Shown: piece by piece, positions 12,642 through 24,830 of the stretch | Layout of the letters: each line of letters starts with the position of its first letter | How positions within the stretch are numbered: position 1 is the first letter of the stretch | Assembly (NCBI GenBank): GCA_963726775.1 | Contig: CAVSDL010000001.1 | Coordinates: forward strand, 1,178,001-1,242,000 | Direction of reading: 5' to 3' | Length of the DNA stretch: 64,000 nt | Source: CAIWHR01 sp963726775 | GTDB lineage: Bacteria > Pseudomonadota > Gammaproteobacteria > Burkholderiales > Casimicrobiaceae | The notes under the pieces: generated by a model | Told to the model about the DNA's origin: nothing | What the model saw: the letters and a program-made list of their open reading frames with translations, nothing else | The model's database searches: none | Program-made: the position numbers and the translations under genes

Positions 12642-13739
12642 GTGCTGAGACAGACTCCGTTGAATGCGATTCACCGCGCCGCCGGCGCGCGCATGGTGGA
12701 CTTCGGAGGCTGGGAGATGCCGGTCAATTACGGTTCCCAAATCGATGAGCACCATGCGGTGCGCACCGATGCGGGAATGTTCGATGTCTCGCATATGCGG
12801 GTTGTCGATCTCGAGGGCGGGGGCGCGCGGACACTCCTGCGCTACGCAATCGCCAACGATGTCGACAAGCTCACGACCTCCGGCCGGGCGCTGTACTCGT
12901 GCCTGCTCACGCCCGAAGGCACCGTCGTCGACGACCTGATCGTCTACTTCCTGCGCGAGGACTTCTTTCGCCTTGTCGTCAACGCGGGCACTGCCGACAA
13001 GGACATGGCGTGGCTGCGACGCCTTGCTGACGAGCGAGCCGCGGGACTCCGCCTCACGCCGCGGGAGGACCTCGCGATCGTGGCGGTCCAGGGCCCGAAC
13101 GCGAGAGCCAAGGTCTGGCAGGCGCTGCCCGGTGCCGAGGCAATCAGCACGCACCTGAAACCGTTCACGGCCGCCCGCATGGACGCGGACCGGAGTGAGG
13201 TATTTGTCGCACGCACGGGCTACACCGGCGAGGACGGTTTCGAGATAGTCATCCCGGCGACGCGTGTGGAAACCCTTTGGCGCGCGCTCGCCGCGGCCGG
13301 CGTACGGCCGGCGGGTCTTGGCGCGCGCGACACGCTGCGACTCGAGGCGGGAATGAATCTCTACGGGCAGGACATGGACGAGACCGTGTCGCCGCTCGAG
13401 TCCGGCCTCGCGTGGACCGTTGCTCTCGCAGGCGAGCGCGACTTTGTCGGAAAGGCAGCGCTTCGAGCGCAGCCGCCGCTACGCCAGCTCACGGGCCTGC
13501 TGCTCAGCGATAAGGGTGGAATCCTCCGCGCCCACCAGCGCGTGCATACAGCGCATGGCGACGGCGAGATTACGAGCGGCACGTTCAGCCCGACGCTGAA
13601 CAAGTCGATTGCGTTCGCACGTGTGCCGATGGCGGTGCGGCCGGGCGAGATGGTCAGGGTCGCCGTTCGCGACCGCGAACTCGCGGCACGTGTCGTGAAG
13701 CCTCCGTTCGCGCGCAACGGCAAGGTGCTCGTCCTGTGA
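12642..13739 (+). CDS. gcvT: Aminomethyltransferase, glycine cleavage system T protein
   Basis: A 365-residue folate enzyme that takes the aminomethyl group from lipoyl-GcvH, releasing ammonia and forming 5,10-methylene-tetrahydrofolate. Family blocks are plain: QTPLNAIHRAAGARMVDFGG at the start, GSQIDEHHAVRTDAGMFDVS, IAVQGPNA, GYTGEDGFEI, LRLEAGMNLYGQDMDE, TSGTFSPTL. It matches E. coli GcvT (364 aa). The start is GTG 12642, because AGGGAG lies five bases upstream and similarity begins there; GTG 12636 is an alternative. It is the first gene after the glycine riboswitch, followed by gcvH and gcvP. Confidence 0.96.
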   Translation: MLRQTPLNAIHRAAGARMVDFGGWEMPVNYGSQIDEHHAVRTDAGMFDVSHMRVVDLEGGGARTLLRYAIANDVDKLTTSGRALYSCLLTPEGTVVDDLIVYFLREDFFRLVVNAGTADKDMAWLRRLADERAAGLRLTPREDLAIVAVQGPNARAKVWQALPGAEAISTHLKPFTAARMDADRSEVFVARTGYTGEDGFEIVIPATRVETLWRALAAAGVRPAGLGARDTLRLEAGMNLYGQDMDETVSPLESGLAWTVALAGERDFVGKAALRAQPPLRQLTGLLLSDKGGILRAHQRVHTAHGDGEITSGTFSPTLNKSIAFARVPMAVRPGEMVRVAVRDRELAARVVKPPFARNGKVLVL

Positions 13740-13889
13740 AGCGTAAACATCGGGAACTGCTGTGATAGCGTCGCGATTCATGCGGAGCAAGGCATGCGAA
13801 TCGGGAAATCGCGCCCGGCCGGTTACATCTTCGTCATGTCCATGCGCCCGGGGGGTGCCGGATCTTTCCCAGTGCAAGGAGCCACGCCA

Positions 13890-14273
13890 ATGAACTTCCC
13901 CACGAATCTCCGATACACCGCGGCGCACGAATGGGCGCGCGCGGAAGCCGACGGCACGGTCGCGATCGGGATCACCGATCATGCGCAGGCGGCGCTCGGC
14001 GACCTCGTGTATCTCGAACTGCCCACCCTGGGCAGAAAAGTCGCAGTCGACGAGGCGTGCGCAGTCGTCGAGTCGGTGAAGGCGGCCTCCGACGTGTACG
14101 CGCCCATCGCCGGTGAGGTCGTCGCCGTCAACGAAGCCCTGAACGACGCGCCCGAGCAGGTGAACCAGGACGCGTACGCGGCGTGGTTTTTCAAGCTGAA
14201 GCCGACCGATGCCGGTGCCTACGCGAAATTGCTCGACGCCAAGGCCTATGAGGCGGTGGTCGGCACCGAGTAG
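13890..14273 (+). CDS. gcvH: Glycine cleavage system H protein (lipoyl carrier)
   Basis: A 127-residue lipoyl protein that shuttles the methylamine intermediate between GcvP, GcvT and lipoamide dehydrogenase. The lipoylation lysine is K64 in VVESVKAASDVYAP. Family start LRYTAAHEWA and the DHAQAALGDLVYLELP block are present. The ATG at 13890 has AAGGAG upstream; the longer open frame from 13794 is rejected because it lacks similarity. LipB and LipA at 24.8-26.5 kb supply its cofactor. Confidence 0.97.
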   Translation: MNFPTNLRYTAAHEWARAEADGTVAIGITDHAQAALGDLVYLELPTLGRKVAVDEACAVVESVKAASDVYAPIAGEVVAVNEALNDAPEQVNQDAYAAWFFKLKPTDAGAYAKLLDAKAYEAVVGTE

Positions 14274-14327
14274 ATCCCCGCGCTCGATCGGTCCGCCGCC
14301 TGTCCGCCCGCCCACGAAGCGACCTTC

Positions 14328-17273
<2,946 letters not shown>

Positions 17274-17275
17274 GG

Positions 17276-18553
17276 ATGCGAATCCTGGTTCTGGGCGCGG
17301 GCGTCGTAGGCGTCGCCGCCGCGTGGTATCTCGCCGAAGACGGGCACGAAGTCTCGGTGATCGACCGCCAGCCAGGCGCGGCGCTCGAAACGTCGTTCGC
17401 GAACGGCGGGCAGATCTCCGCATCGCACGCCGAACCGTGGGCGAATCCGGGTGCACCGCTCCAGGCTCTGAAGTGGCTGGGCCGGAAGGATGCGCCGCTG
17501 CTGTTCCGGCTGACCGCCGACCCGTGGCAGTGGCGCTGGGGCGTGCAGTTCCTCGTCGAGTGCCTGCCGTCGCGAACCCGGCGCAATACCCTTCAGTGTC
17601 TCAATCTCGCGCTCTACTCGCGCGACTGCCTGAAGTCGCTGCGCGCGGCGACCGGAATCGAGTACGACCACCTCGAGCGTGGCGTTCTCCAGTTCTACAC
17701 CGACGCCAGGGAATTCGCGGACGGAGTGAAAGCGGCCGAGCTGATGCGGCGATTCGGCTGCGACCGCGAAGTGAAAACGGTCGACGAGTGCACGGCGATC
17801 GAGCCGGCGCTGGCGCAGTGCCGTGACCGATTGACGGGAGGCATCTACACCCGCACCGACGAATCCGGCGACGCGCAGCGTTTCGCGGAGGAACTCGCGC
17901 GCCTTGCCGTCGCGCGCGGCGTCGCGTTCCGCTGGGGCATCACCGTCGATTCGCTGGCGTCCGAAGCCGACGTGGTGCGGGGCGTCCGCTGCGTCAACGA
18001 GCAGGCTCGGGTCGAGCTGCTCGTCGCCGATGCGTACGTGATGGCGCTCGGCGCCTACAGCCCGATGCTGCTGCGACCGCTGGACGTGCCGTGCCCCGTC
18101 TATCCGGTCAAGGGCTATTCGGCGACGATCGCGATAGACGGACATCACGGAGCGCCCACGGTATCGCTGACGGACGTGGCGCGGAAAATCGTGCTCACGA
18201 GACTGGGCGACCGGCTGCGCATCGCCGGCACCGCCGAGCTCTCCGGTTACGGCATGGAACTCGATGTCGTGCGTTGCGAAGCGCTCGTCAAGCGCGCATT
18301 CGATCTCTTCCCGGACGCCGGCGATCGCAAAAGCGCGCAGTTATGGACCGGTTTGCGGCCCGCGACACCGTCGAACGTTCCGCTGGTCGGGCGCACCCGG
18401 TATCGGAACCTGTTCCTCAATACGGGGCACGGCACGTTGGGGTGGACAATGGCTTGCGGCTCCGGCCGTGCCCTGGCTGACGTGATCGGCGGACGCGCAC
18501 CGAGTGTAGAATTCGCGTTTACTCGCGGCCCGCGGGCCGGTGCCGGGACCTGA
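17276..18553 (+). CDS. dadA: D-amino acid dehydrogenase small subunit (FAD)
   Basis: A 425-residue FAD-dependent DadA-type enzyme that oxidises D-amino acids (classically D-alanine) to 2-oxo acids, passing electrons to the respiratory chain. The N-terminal dinucleotide fold is VLGAGVVGVAAAWYLAEDGH; other family blocks are ETSFANGGQIS, PVKGYSATI and the C-terminal LNTGHGTLGWTMACGSG. It begins two bases after the gcvP stop, so it is likely regulated with the glycine cleavage genes. Glycine oxidation is an alternative activity worth considering given that position. Confidence 0.9.
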   Translation: MRILVLGAGVVGVAAAWYLAEDGHEVSVIDRQPGAALETSFANGGQISASHAEPWANPGAPLQALKWLGRKDAPLLFRLTADPWQWRWGVQFLVECLPSRTRRNTLQCLNLALYSRDCLKSLRAATGIEYDHLERGVLQFYTDAREFADGVKAAELMRRFGCDREVKTVDECTAIEPALAQCRDRLTGGIYTRTDESGDAQRFAEELARLAVARGVAFRWGITVDSLASEADVVRGVRCVNEQARVELLVADAYVMALGAYSPMLLRPLDVPCPVYPVKGYSATIAIDGHHGAPTVSLTDVARKIVLTRLGDRLRIAGTAELSGYGMELDVVRCEALVKRAFDLFPDAGDRKSAQLWTGLRPATPSNVPLVGRTRYRNLFLNTGHGTLGWTMACGSGRALADVIGGRAPSVEFAFTRGPRAGAGT

Positions 18554-18591
18554 AAAATGCAGGGTAAGGATTCTGCGGACGCCGACAACCG

Positions 18592-19347
18592 ATGACACTC
18601 GTTTCGCTCAGCCGCTGGAAGGCGGCGGCAATTCACCTCGGTCTCTCGGCGCTCATTGCCGCGAGCGTCGTCATGGTCATGCTCCTGCTCTGGTATCCCG
18701 GAGCCTATTTCGAAGCGATGGGCGGCCGGGGATTGCTGACGATCATCGTCGGCGTCGACGTGACACTGGGCCCGCTCCTTACGTTGATCGTGTTCGATCC
18801 AGGGAAGAAAGCCCTCAAATTCGATCTTGCCGCCATCGTCGCGTTCCAGGTCGCGGCGCTGACTTATGGCGGGTGGGTGACCTTCGAGGCGAGGCCGGTG
18901 TATGCGGTGTTCGTCAAGGACCGCTTCAACGTCGTCGCGGCAAATTATCTCGATAGCGCCGACCTCGCGGCCGGCGCCCCCGAGTATCGCAACCTTCCGC
19001 TGACCGGACCGCGCGTCATCGGCGCGCGACTGCCGACGGACAGCGCGGCCGCGACGACGCTGCTGTTCAGCAGCCTTGCGGGCAAGGACGTCCAGTTGTT
19101 TCCACAATATTATGTACCCTATGTCGACGTTGCCGCGGTCGCCCTCAAGGCGGCGAAACCCGTCAACAACCTGCTGAAGACGCACCCGGAGGCGTTGGCC
19201 GACGTCCGCGCGTTTGCGGTAAAGGCGGGAGCGCCCGAGAGCGGGCTCGTTTACGTTCCGCTGGTCGCTCGCGAACTCGCCATGGCAGCGATACTCGATG
19301 CGCGCGACGGACGCCTCACGGGAATACTGGCGATAGATCCGTTCTGA
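18592..19347 (+). CDS. TfpX/TfpZ-family type IV pilin accessory protein
   Basis: A 251-residue inner-membrane protein. Residues about 10-100 form three to four membrane segments with the family hallmark WYPGAYFEAMGGRGLLTIIV followed by GVDVTLGPLLTLIVFDPGKK; a C-terminal periplasmic domain follows (from FEARPVYAVFVKDRF). Members assist assembly or modification of type IV pilins and are often next to pilin genes. No pilin gene is in this window, so its partner lies elsewhere. It is 38 bases downstream of dadA. Confidence 0.85.
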   Translation: MTLVSLSRWKAAAIHLGLSALIAASVVMVMLLLWYPGAYFEAMGGRGLLTIIVGVDVTLGPLLTLIVFDPGKKALKFDLAAIVAFQVAALTYGGWVTFEARPVYAVFVKDRFNVVAANYLDSADLAAGAPEYRNLPLTGPRVIGARLPTDSAAATTLLFSSLAGKDVQLFPQYYVPYVDVAAVALKAAKPVNNLLKTHPEALADVRAFAVKAGAPESGLVYVPLVARELAMAAILDARDGRLTGILAIDPF

Positions 19348-19390
19348 GCTTCCGCCGGCCCGCGCAGAGCCGATGCCGTCACCGCGGGCG

Positions 19391-20267
19391 TTACGAGCCG
19401 TCTGCGGATTCGAGCAGTGTCGCCACGATGATTCGCCAGTCGCCGTCGGCCCCGCGCGTCCACAGGTGCACGTACCACCCGCTGCGAAGCGCGGACGAGA
19501 CCGGTTGCACCGACACTGAACCGTAGGTGTAGGCGAGATCGCCCGACGGCGCGACCGCGGCGCCCTGCGCCACGAAGGCGAGGCTGGCCCGCAGGCCCCC
19601 GAAGTGCGCGCCGATCGCGTCTCGTCCGATGACCGGCGCGTGGCCGTTGCGCTGCAGCCGGCCGTCGGCGGCAAACCCGGCGACGTAATCGGCCGCGCTG
19701 CCGAGCGCTGCAGCCGACGTCTCGCGTGCCGCCGGCGCGCGCGGCGTGACATCGGCGCCGCCTCCCATGGCACGGATTTCAGGAGGCGGAAGCAGCGCGG
19801 CGGGCGCGATCGGCGCCGGTGTCGAAATGCCGGCATCGACGGCAACGCGCCAGACGCCATCCGCGTCCCGCTTCCAGATCGAAAAGTAGACGCCGTGCTG
19901 GGGAGGCGCCGCGCGCGCATTGTCGGTCAGGACAAATGGACCGGTCGTGTAGCCGAGATCGCCGGAGCGCGCGATGCCGGCTGCCGCCGGAGCCCATTCC
20001 AGAGTGAGCGCTTTCGGGTCGGGCGCCTGCGGCCGTGCCGCGAGGGCCTCTTTGGTATTGACCGGCCCCGGCTGAAAGTTCACGCCGTCATCGGCAAAAT
20101 TGGCGACGAACGCCGCGCGGATGCCTGTCGACGGACATCCGTGCGAACGCACGTTCAGCCGCGACGAGGGAGCTCAGTGCGGTCGAATCGACGTCTGGCG
20201 TCGCCGGTGCGGCGCAGGCGGCCAGAAGGGCTGCGGCGCACGTGGCGGCGATCCGGGGTCGATCCAT
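19391..20267 (-). pseudogene. DUF4440/SnoaL-like lipoprotein with one frameshift
   Basis: The start (ATG at 20267) encodes a lipoprotein signal MDRPRIAATCAAALLAACAA with an LAAC-type lipobox, followed by SLVAAERAFARMSVD. There the frame breaks at about 20126; the protein continues in the next frame as GIRAAFVANFADDGVNFQPG and runs to the stop at 19391. Either one extra base or two missing bases explains it. The body has two NTF2-like (SnoaL/DUF4440) repeats, about residues 30-140 and 165-270, each ending in a W-rich strand (SIWKRDADGVWRVAVD; HLWTRGADGDWRIIVA). Function is unknown. It is divergent from the D-Ala carboxypeptidase and convergent with the pilin accessory gene. Confidence 0.7.
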
Positions 20268-20335
20268 CGGGAGCGTGTGGGCCGCGGCCGTCGGCAGCGA
20301 GCTCCGCCGCTCGCCGATGGTCCGCCCGGCGCGGC

Positions 20336-20341
20336 TATAAT
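20336..20341 (+). promoter_or_regulatory. Candidate -10 element for dacC
   Basis: A perfect TATAAT preceded by GC lies 24 bases before the dacC ATG. No good -35 element is visible 17 bases upstream, so support is partial. Transcripts from here would have a very short leader. Confidence 0.35.
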
Positions 20342-20364
20342 TCTCCCCTTTGGCCGGCGCCTGC

Positions 20365-21519
20365 ATGTTCCTTCTCCGTTTCCTCGTCTTGACGGCGCTC
20401 GCCGCCGCCGTCGCCCAGTCTGCGCCGGCGGTTCCCCCGCCGGGCGCCCCCGACGGCCCGCCAGCCCCCATCATAGCGGCAGCCTCCTATGTGCTGCTGG
20501 ACACGGCCAGCAGCCAGGTCATCGTCGCCCAGAATCCCGACGAGCGGCGGGAACCGGCGTCGCTGACCAAGCTGATGACCGCCTACCTGGCTTTCGCCGC
20601 GTTGCATGACGGAAGGCTCCTGCCGTCGCAGATGGCGACCGTCTCCGAGGCGGCATGGCGCGCCGAGGGCTCGCGGATGTTCATCGAGCCGCGCAAGGCC
20701 GTGTCGGTCGACGAGCTGCTGCGCGGGATGATCGTGCAATCCGGCAATGACGCGTCCATTGCGCTCGCCGAAAGCGTCGCCGGCAGCGAGGCCGCCTTCG
20801 TCGGGCGGATGAACGACGAGGCGCAACGCATCGGCCTTGCGAATACCCGCTTCGTCAATGCCACGGGCCTTTCGCACCCGGACCACTATTCCACTGCCCG
20901 CGATCTGGCGGCGCTCGCTGCTGCGCTGATACGCGATTTCCCCGATTACTACGCCCTGTATTCGCTCAAGGAATACCGCTACAACAACATCACGCAGCCG
21001 AACCGCAATCGGCTGCTCTGGATCGATCCGTACGTGGATGGTGTGAAGACCGGCCATACCGAAGCATCGGGCTGGTGCCTCATCGCGTCGGCCAAGCGCG
21101 GGCAGCGGCGGCTCCTTTCCGTGGTGCTGGGCGCCGCTTCGGACGCGGCCCGGGCGAGCGACAGCCAGAAACTGCTGAACTACGGGTTTCAAGCCTTCGA
21201 CACCGTGCAGATCTTTCCATCGGGCAAGCCGGTATCTTCGCTGCGCGTCTGGAAGGGCGCCGACAACGACGTCGCTGCCGGCTTTGTCGCGGACCAGTAT
21301 CTGACGTTGCCGAAAGGCCGCGCCGACAAGATCCAGCTCACCATGATCGCGACCGAGCCGCTTGTGGCGCCCGTCATGCAAGGGCAGCGGGTCGGCACGC
21401 TGACGGTCGCGCTGGAAGGCCGCCCGGCGACCGAGTTCCCGCTGGTCGCGCTGTCGAGCGTGCCGGTGGCGAGTGTCTTCGGCCGCGCGTGGGATACGAT
21501 GCGCCTCTGGTTTCGGTGA
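20365..21519 (+). CDS. dacC: D-alanyl-D-alanine carboxypeptidase (PBP5/6 type)
   Basis: A 384-residue low-molecular-weight penicillin-binding protein that trims the terminal D-Ala from peptidoglycan pentapeptides in the periplasm. It has a signal peptide (residues 1-20), the active-site SLTK at 66-69, SGN in IVQSGNDAS, and KTG in DGVKTGHTEA, then the PBP5-type beta-rich C-terminal domain and a terminal amphipathic segment (WDTMRLWFR) expected to sit on the membrane. The ATG at 20365 was chosen over the TTG at 20350. The D-amino acid aminotransferase follows three bases after its stop. The exact paralogue (dacA or dacC) is not certain. Confidence 0.93.
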   Translation: MFLLRFLVLTALAAAVAQSAPAVPPPGAPDGPPAPIIAAASYVLLDTASSQVIVAQNPDERREPASLTKLMTAYLAFAALHDGRLLPSQMATVSEAAWRAEGSRMFIEPRKAVSVDELLRGMIVQSGNDASIALAESVAGSEAAFVGRMNDEAQRIGLANTRFVNATGLSHPDHYSTARDLAALAAALIRDFPDYYALYSLKEYRYNNITQPNRNRLLWIDPYVDGVKTGHTEASGWCLIASAKRGQRRLLSVVLGAASDAARASDSQKLLNYGFQAFDTVQIFPSGKPVSSLRVWKGADNDVAAGFVADQYLTLPKGRADKIQLTMIATEPLVAPVMQGQRVGTLTVALEGRPATEFPLVALSSVPVASVFGRAWDTMRLWFR

Positions 21520-21522
21520 TAC

Positions 21523-22365
21523 ATGATCGTCTATCTCAACGGCCAGTTCCTCCCGCTCGCGGACGCCAAAGTGAGTGTCCTCGACCGCGGCTTCATCTAC
21601 GGCGACGGTGTCTACGAGCTCGTCCCGGTCTACCGCCGCCGGCCGTTTCGAATGGCGCAGCACCTCGCGCGCCTGCAGCGCAGCCTCGACGGCATCCGCC
21701 TCGCGAACCCGCATTCCGATATCGAGTGGGAGACGATCATCAACGAGCTGGTAGCCAGGCAGCCGTTCGACGACCAGGGCATCTACTTTCAGGTGACGCG
21801 TGGTGTCGCCAAGCGCGACCACGCGTTTCCGCAGGGTGTTGCGCCCACCGTATTCATGATGAGCAACCCGCTGCCAACGCCGTCGACCGAGCAGGTCGAG
21901 CGCGGCGTCGCGGTGGTCACCGCCGAGGACAACCGCTGGCAGCGCTGCGACCTGAAGACGATATCGCTCGTCGGCAACGTGCTGATGCGGCAGCTGGCGG
22001 CGGACGCCGGCGCCGTCGAAACGGTGATGTTCCGCGACGGCATGCTCACCGAAGCCTCGGCGTCGAACGTGCTGGTCGTGATTGGCGGCCGGATTGTCGC
22101 GCCGCCGAAGGATAACCTGATCCTGCCCGGCATCACTTACGATGCCGCCGAGGAGTTCGCGCGCGAAGCCTCCCTGCCGTTCGCGGTACGGCCGGTATCG
22201 CGCGCCGAGGCCCTCGCCGCCGACGAGATGTGGCTTTCGTCGTCGACCAAGGAAGTGCTCGCCGTCACGACGGTAGATGGCAAGCCGTTTGGCAGCGGGG
22301 TGCCGGGCCCCATGTTCCGGACGATGCACGCGCTGTTTCAGCGACACAAGCCCGCCGCGGGTTGA
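21523..22365 (+). CDS. dat: D-amino acid aminotransferase
   Basis: A 280-residue class IV PLP aminotransferase interconverting D-alanine/2-oxoglutarate and pyruvate/D-glutamate. K145 in RCDLKTISLVGNVL is the PLP lysine, the same position as in the Bacillus enzyme; other blocks are VLDRGFIYGDGVYE and EASASNVLVV. It sits three bases after dacC, an arrangement that puts release of D-Ala and its reuse in one operon. Branched-chain aminotransferase is the main alternative for fold IV proteins, but length and the N-terminal motif favour D-specificity. Confidence 0.9.
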   Translation: MIVYLNGQFLPLADAKVSVLDRGFIYGDGVYELVPVYRRRPFRMAQHLARLQRSLDGIRLANPHSDIEWETIINELVARQPFDDQGIYFQVTRGVAKRDHAFPQGVAPTVFMMSNPLPTPSTEQVERGVAVVTAEDNRWQRCDLKTISLVGNVLMRQLAADAGAVETVMFRDGMLTEASASNVLVVIGGRIVAPPKDNLILPGITYDAAEEFAREASLPFAVRPVSRAEALAADEMWLSSSTKEVLAVTTVDGKPFGSGVPGPMFRTMHALFQRHKPAAG

Positions 22366-22418
22366 CCGGAGCGGGCGCGGGCCCCGCTGAAGCGCCGCGC
22401 GGCCGCCCCGCCCGGCGG

Positions 22419-22943
22419 CTATTTCACCGGATGCGTCGCGCCGTAGCGGCCGTGATGGAAGACGAGACCGGCGCCGTGTTTCCGCTCGCAGGTCTCCACG
22501 TCACCAATGAACAGTACGTGGTCGCCGGCACGGTGTTGTGCATGATGGCGGCACTCGAACCAGGCGATGCAGCCTTCGATGAGGGGCGCGCCGGCCGCCC
22601 CCAGCCGATAGGGCACGCCGGCGAAACGGTCGGCGTGAGGGCGAGAAAAGCGGCGCGCAAGCTCGATCTGATCGTATGCGAGCACGTTGATCGCATAGCG
22701 GTCTGCTGCCCGGAACACGGCCAGATTCGCCGCCCGGCTTCTCAAGCTCCAGACGATGAGCGGCGGATCGAGCGAGACGGAATTGAAGGAATTCGCGGTG
22801 AATCCGACGTAGCGTCCGGCCGGACCGCGCGCGGTGATCACCGTTACCCCAGTAGCGAATTGCGCGAGCGCGTCGCGGAATTGCCGGTCGGTAAACGTGG
22901 GTGGCGGAAGGCGAGCGCGGATGCTGGGCACGGGCGTGGGCAA
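22419..22943 (-). CDS. Flavin reductase-like domain protein
   Basis: A 174-residue FMN-binding split-barrel protein. The signature FRDALAQFATGVTVITA, GFTANSFNSVSLDPPLIVWS and a late HxxxIGDVE-type block (DHVLFIGDVE) are typical of reductases that supply reduced FMN/FAD to monooxygenases or nitroreductive enzymes. No partner oxygenase is adjacent. The start is uncertain: TTG at 22943 is the longest option and GTG at 22931 is equally possible; neither has a clear binding site. It is convergent with dat. Confidence 0.88.
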   Translation of the reverse strand: MPTPVPSIRARLPPPTFTDRQFRDALAQFATGVTVITARGPAGRYVGFTANSFNSVSLDPPLIVWSLRSRAANLAVFRAADRYAINVLAYDQIELARRFSRPHADRFAGVPYRLGAAGAPLIEGCIAWFECRHHAQHRAGDHVLFIGDVETCERKHGAGLVFHHGRYGATHPVK

Positions 22944-23217
22944 GAGCGGAACCGCGCAAAGCGGCCGGGCGGGGGCAGAGCCCGATGGTAGCAGCGCCGG
23001 CCCGGCCGTCCAAAGGCGAGGCGGGACCGCAGGTTCACGGGCGGGCGCGGGCCCGCGGGTACCGGGAAACCCGGGGCAGGGGGGATGGTCATCGCTTCCG
23101 CGATATCGCTAGAATATGCCAGGGGGTCAACCGGGTCGGTCGCCGGCAAGGCAGGAGTATCGTGGTCCGGTTGCCGAGGGTTGCCGTGCCGGGCGCGGGC
23201 GCCAGCGCTCGGGCGCC

Positions 23218-24453
23218 ATGGATTCGAGTCCAGCGACGATGAGCGAGCCACTGCAGAAGATGATCGCGAGCCGCTACGGCGGGCGCAACGTGCCGGTCGT
23301 CCTCGTGCTGCCCAACGGCGGGCGCGTCCCGCTGTCGTCCGACGCCGACGTCGAGATCATCGCTCGCACGTGGGCGGGCCTGAAGGCCCTTGCCGCACCG
23401 GCAATGGGAACCCTCGCGCGCGCCTATGTCCGCAGCGACATCGACTTCACGGGCAGCGCGCGGCGAATCCTCGGGATCGTCGAGGCCATGGTCGGATCGA
23501 TCGTGCACGGGCAGGATTCGCTGCGGGCCCGCTGGCACACCTACCGGAATCGGCACCGGAGCAACACGACCAATATCCAGCACCACTATGATGTCTCGGA
23601 CGCGTTCTACCGGCTCTGGCTCGATCCGCGGATGGTCTACTCCTGCGCCTACTTCGGCGCGGACGGCGACACGCTGGAGATTGCGCAGGCGCGGAAGCTC
23701 GACCACGTCTGCCGCAAGCTGATGTTGAAGCCTGGCGAGACGCTCCTCGACATCGGCTGCGGATGGGGCGCGCTTATCCTCTGGGCCGCGGAGCGCTACG
23801 GGGTCACCGCGACCGGCATCACGTTGTCGCAGCACCAGTTCGAGCACGTGCGGCGCGAGATCGCCGCGCGCGGGCTCGAATCCCGGGTTCGCGTGCAGCT
23901 CCGCGATTACCTCGATCTCCCCGAGAGCGAGCCCTACGCCAAGATAGCGAGCATCGGGATGTTCGAACATGTGCCCGTGCGGCGCTATCCGTCGTACTTC
24001 GGCAAGATCTATCGTCTCCTCGAGCCCGGAGGCTTCGTCTTGAATCACGGGATCACCCACAATGTGCTCGATGCCGACAGCCTGGGCAGCGGCATCGGGG
24101 ATTTCGTCGAGGAATACGTGTTTCCGGGAGGGCAGCTCGCGCCGGTCGCGAACGTGATCGAAGGGCTGGCGCGGGAGGGCCTGGAGCTCTTCGACGCGGA
24201 GGCGCTGCGCGAGCACTACGCGAAAACACTGTGGTGCTGGCTCGATGGCGTCGAGCGGAACGCCGAGGCTGCCCGCGCCGAGATCGGCGAAGAAAAGTTC
24301 CGCGTCTGGCGGATCTACCTTGCGGGATCGGCGCACGCTTTCGAGCGGGGGTGGATATCGCTGTGGCAGTTGCTTGCCGGCAAGCCGCATCCCGACGGCC
24401 GGCTCCCGCACCCGCTGACGCGCGACTACATGTATCCGCGCGACGGCGCCTGA
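23218..24453 (+). CDS. cfa: Cyclopropane-fatty-acyl-phospholipid synthase
   Basis: A 411-residue SAM-dependent enzyme that adds a methylene bridge to unsaturated acyl chains of membrane phospholipids. The N-terminal lipid-binding part (residues about 10-110) precedes the methyltransferase core: NIQHHYDVSDAFYRLWLDPR, SCAYF, DIGCGWGAL (SAM motif I) and GMFEHVP. Start at ATG 23218; ATG 23239 is an alternative and neither has a strong binding site. A TAGAAT box at 23110-23115 may be the -10 element. CFA synthases are often stationary-phase or light/stress regulated, which may connect to the B12-photoreceptor-like regulator at 50.9 kb, but no palindrome like those at 50.9 kb was seen here. Confidence 0.94.
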   Translation: MDSSPATMSEPLQKMIASRYGGRNVPVVLVLPNGGRVPLSSDADVEIIARTWAGLKALAAPAMGTLARAYVRSDIDFTGSARRILGIVEAMVGSIVHGQDSLRARWHTYRNRHRSNTTNIQHHYDVSDAFYRLWLDPRMVYSCAYFGADGDTLEIAQARKLDHVCRKLMLKPGETLLDIGCGWGALILWAAERYGVTATGITLSQHQFEHVRREIAARGLESRVRVQLRDYLDLPESEPYAKIASIGMFEHVPVRRYPSYFGKIYRLLEPGGFVLNHGITHNVLDADSLGSGIGDFVEEYVFPGGQLAPVANVIEGLAREGLELFDAEALREHYAKTLWCWLDGVERNAEAARAEIGEEKFRVWRIYLAGSAHAFERGWISLWQLLAGKPHPDGRLPHPLTRDYMYPRDGA

Positions 24454-24567
24454 GTGGAGGCCCTGCCGCTTCGGGACCGCTCGGTGACTCGCCGGTCCGG
24501 GTGTCCGCGCGAGTTGCATTCCCGCGGGCACGCCGCCATATTCGCCGGGTATTGCAAGCCTCGCGCG

Positions 24568-24828
24568 ATGTCCGATTCCCTCCTCACCTTCCCGTGCGCT
24601 TTCCCGATCAAGGTCATGGGCCGCACGCAGGACGGGTTCGCGCAGGCGATCGTGAAGGTCGTCCAGAGGCACGCGCCCGATTTCGACGCGGCGACTCTCG
24701 AGATGCGCGCGTCGGCCGCCGGCAACTACCTGTCGCTGACGTGCACGGTCAACGCGACCTCGCGCACGCAGCTCGACGACCTCTACCGGGATCTCACTTC
24801 CCACCCGATGGTGGCGATGGTGCTGTGA
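24568..24828 (+). CDS. ybeD: DUF493 (YbeD-like) protein
   Basis: An 86-residue ACT-like domain protein. FPCAFPIKVMGRTQDGFAQA and the LDDLYRDLTSHPMVAMVL ending are characteristic of the YbeD/DUF493 family, which is nearly always found just upstream of lipB as here and may sense or assist lipoate metabolism. Its stop overlaps the start region of lipB. Confidence 0.9.
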   Translation: MSDSLLTFPCAFPIKVMGRTQDGFAQAIVKVVQRHAPDFDAATLEMRASAAGNYLSLTCTVNATSRTQLDDLYRDLTSHPMVAMVL

Positions 24829-24830
24829 GG

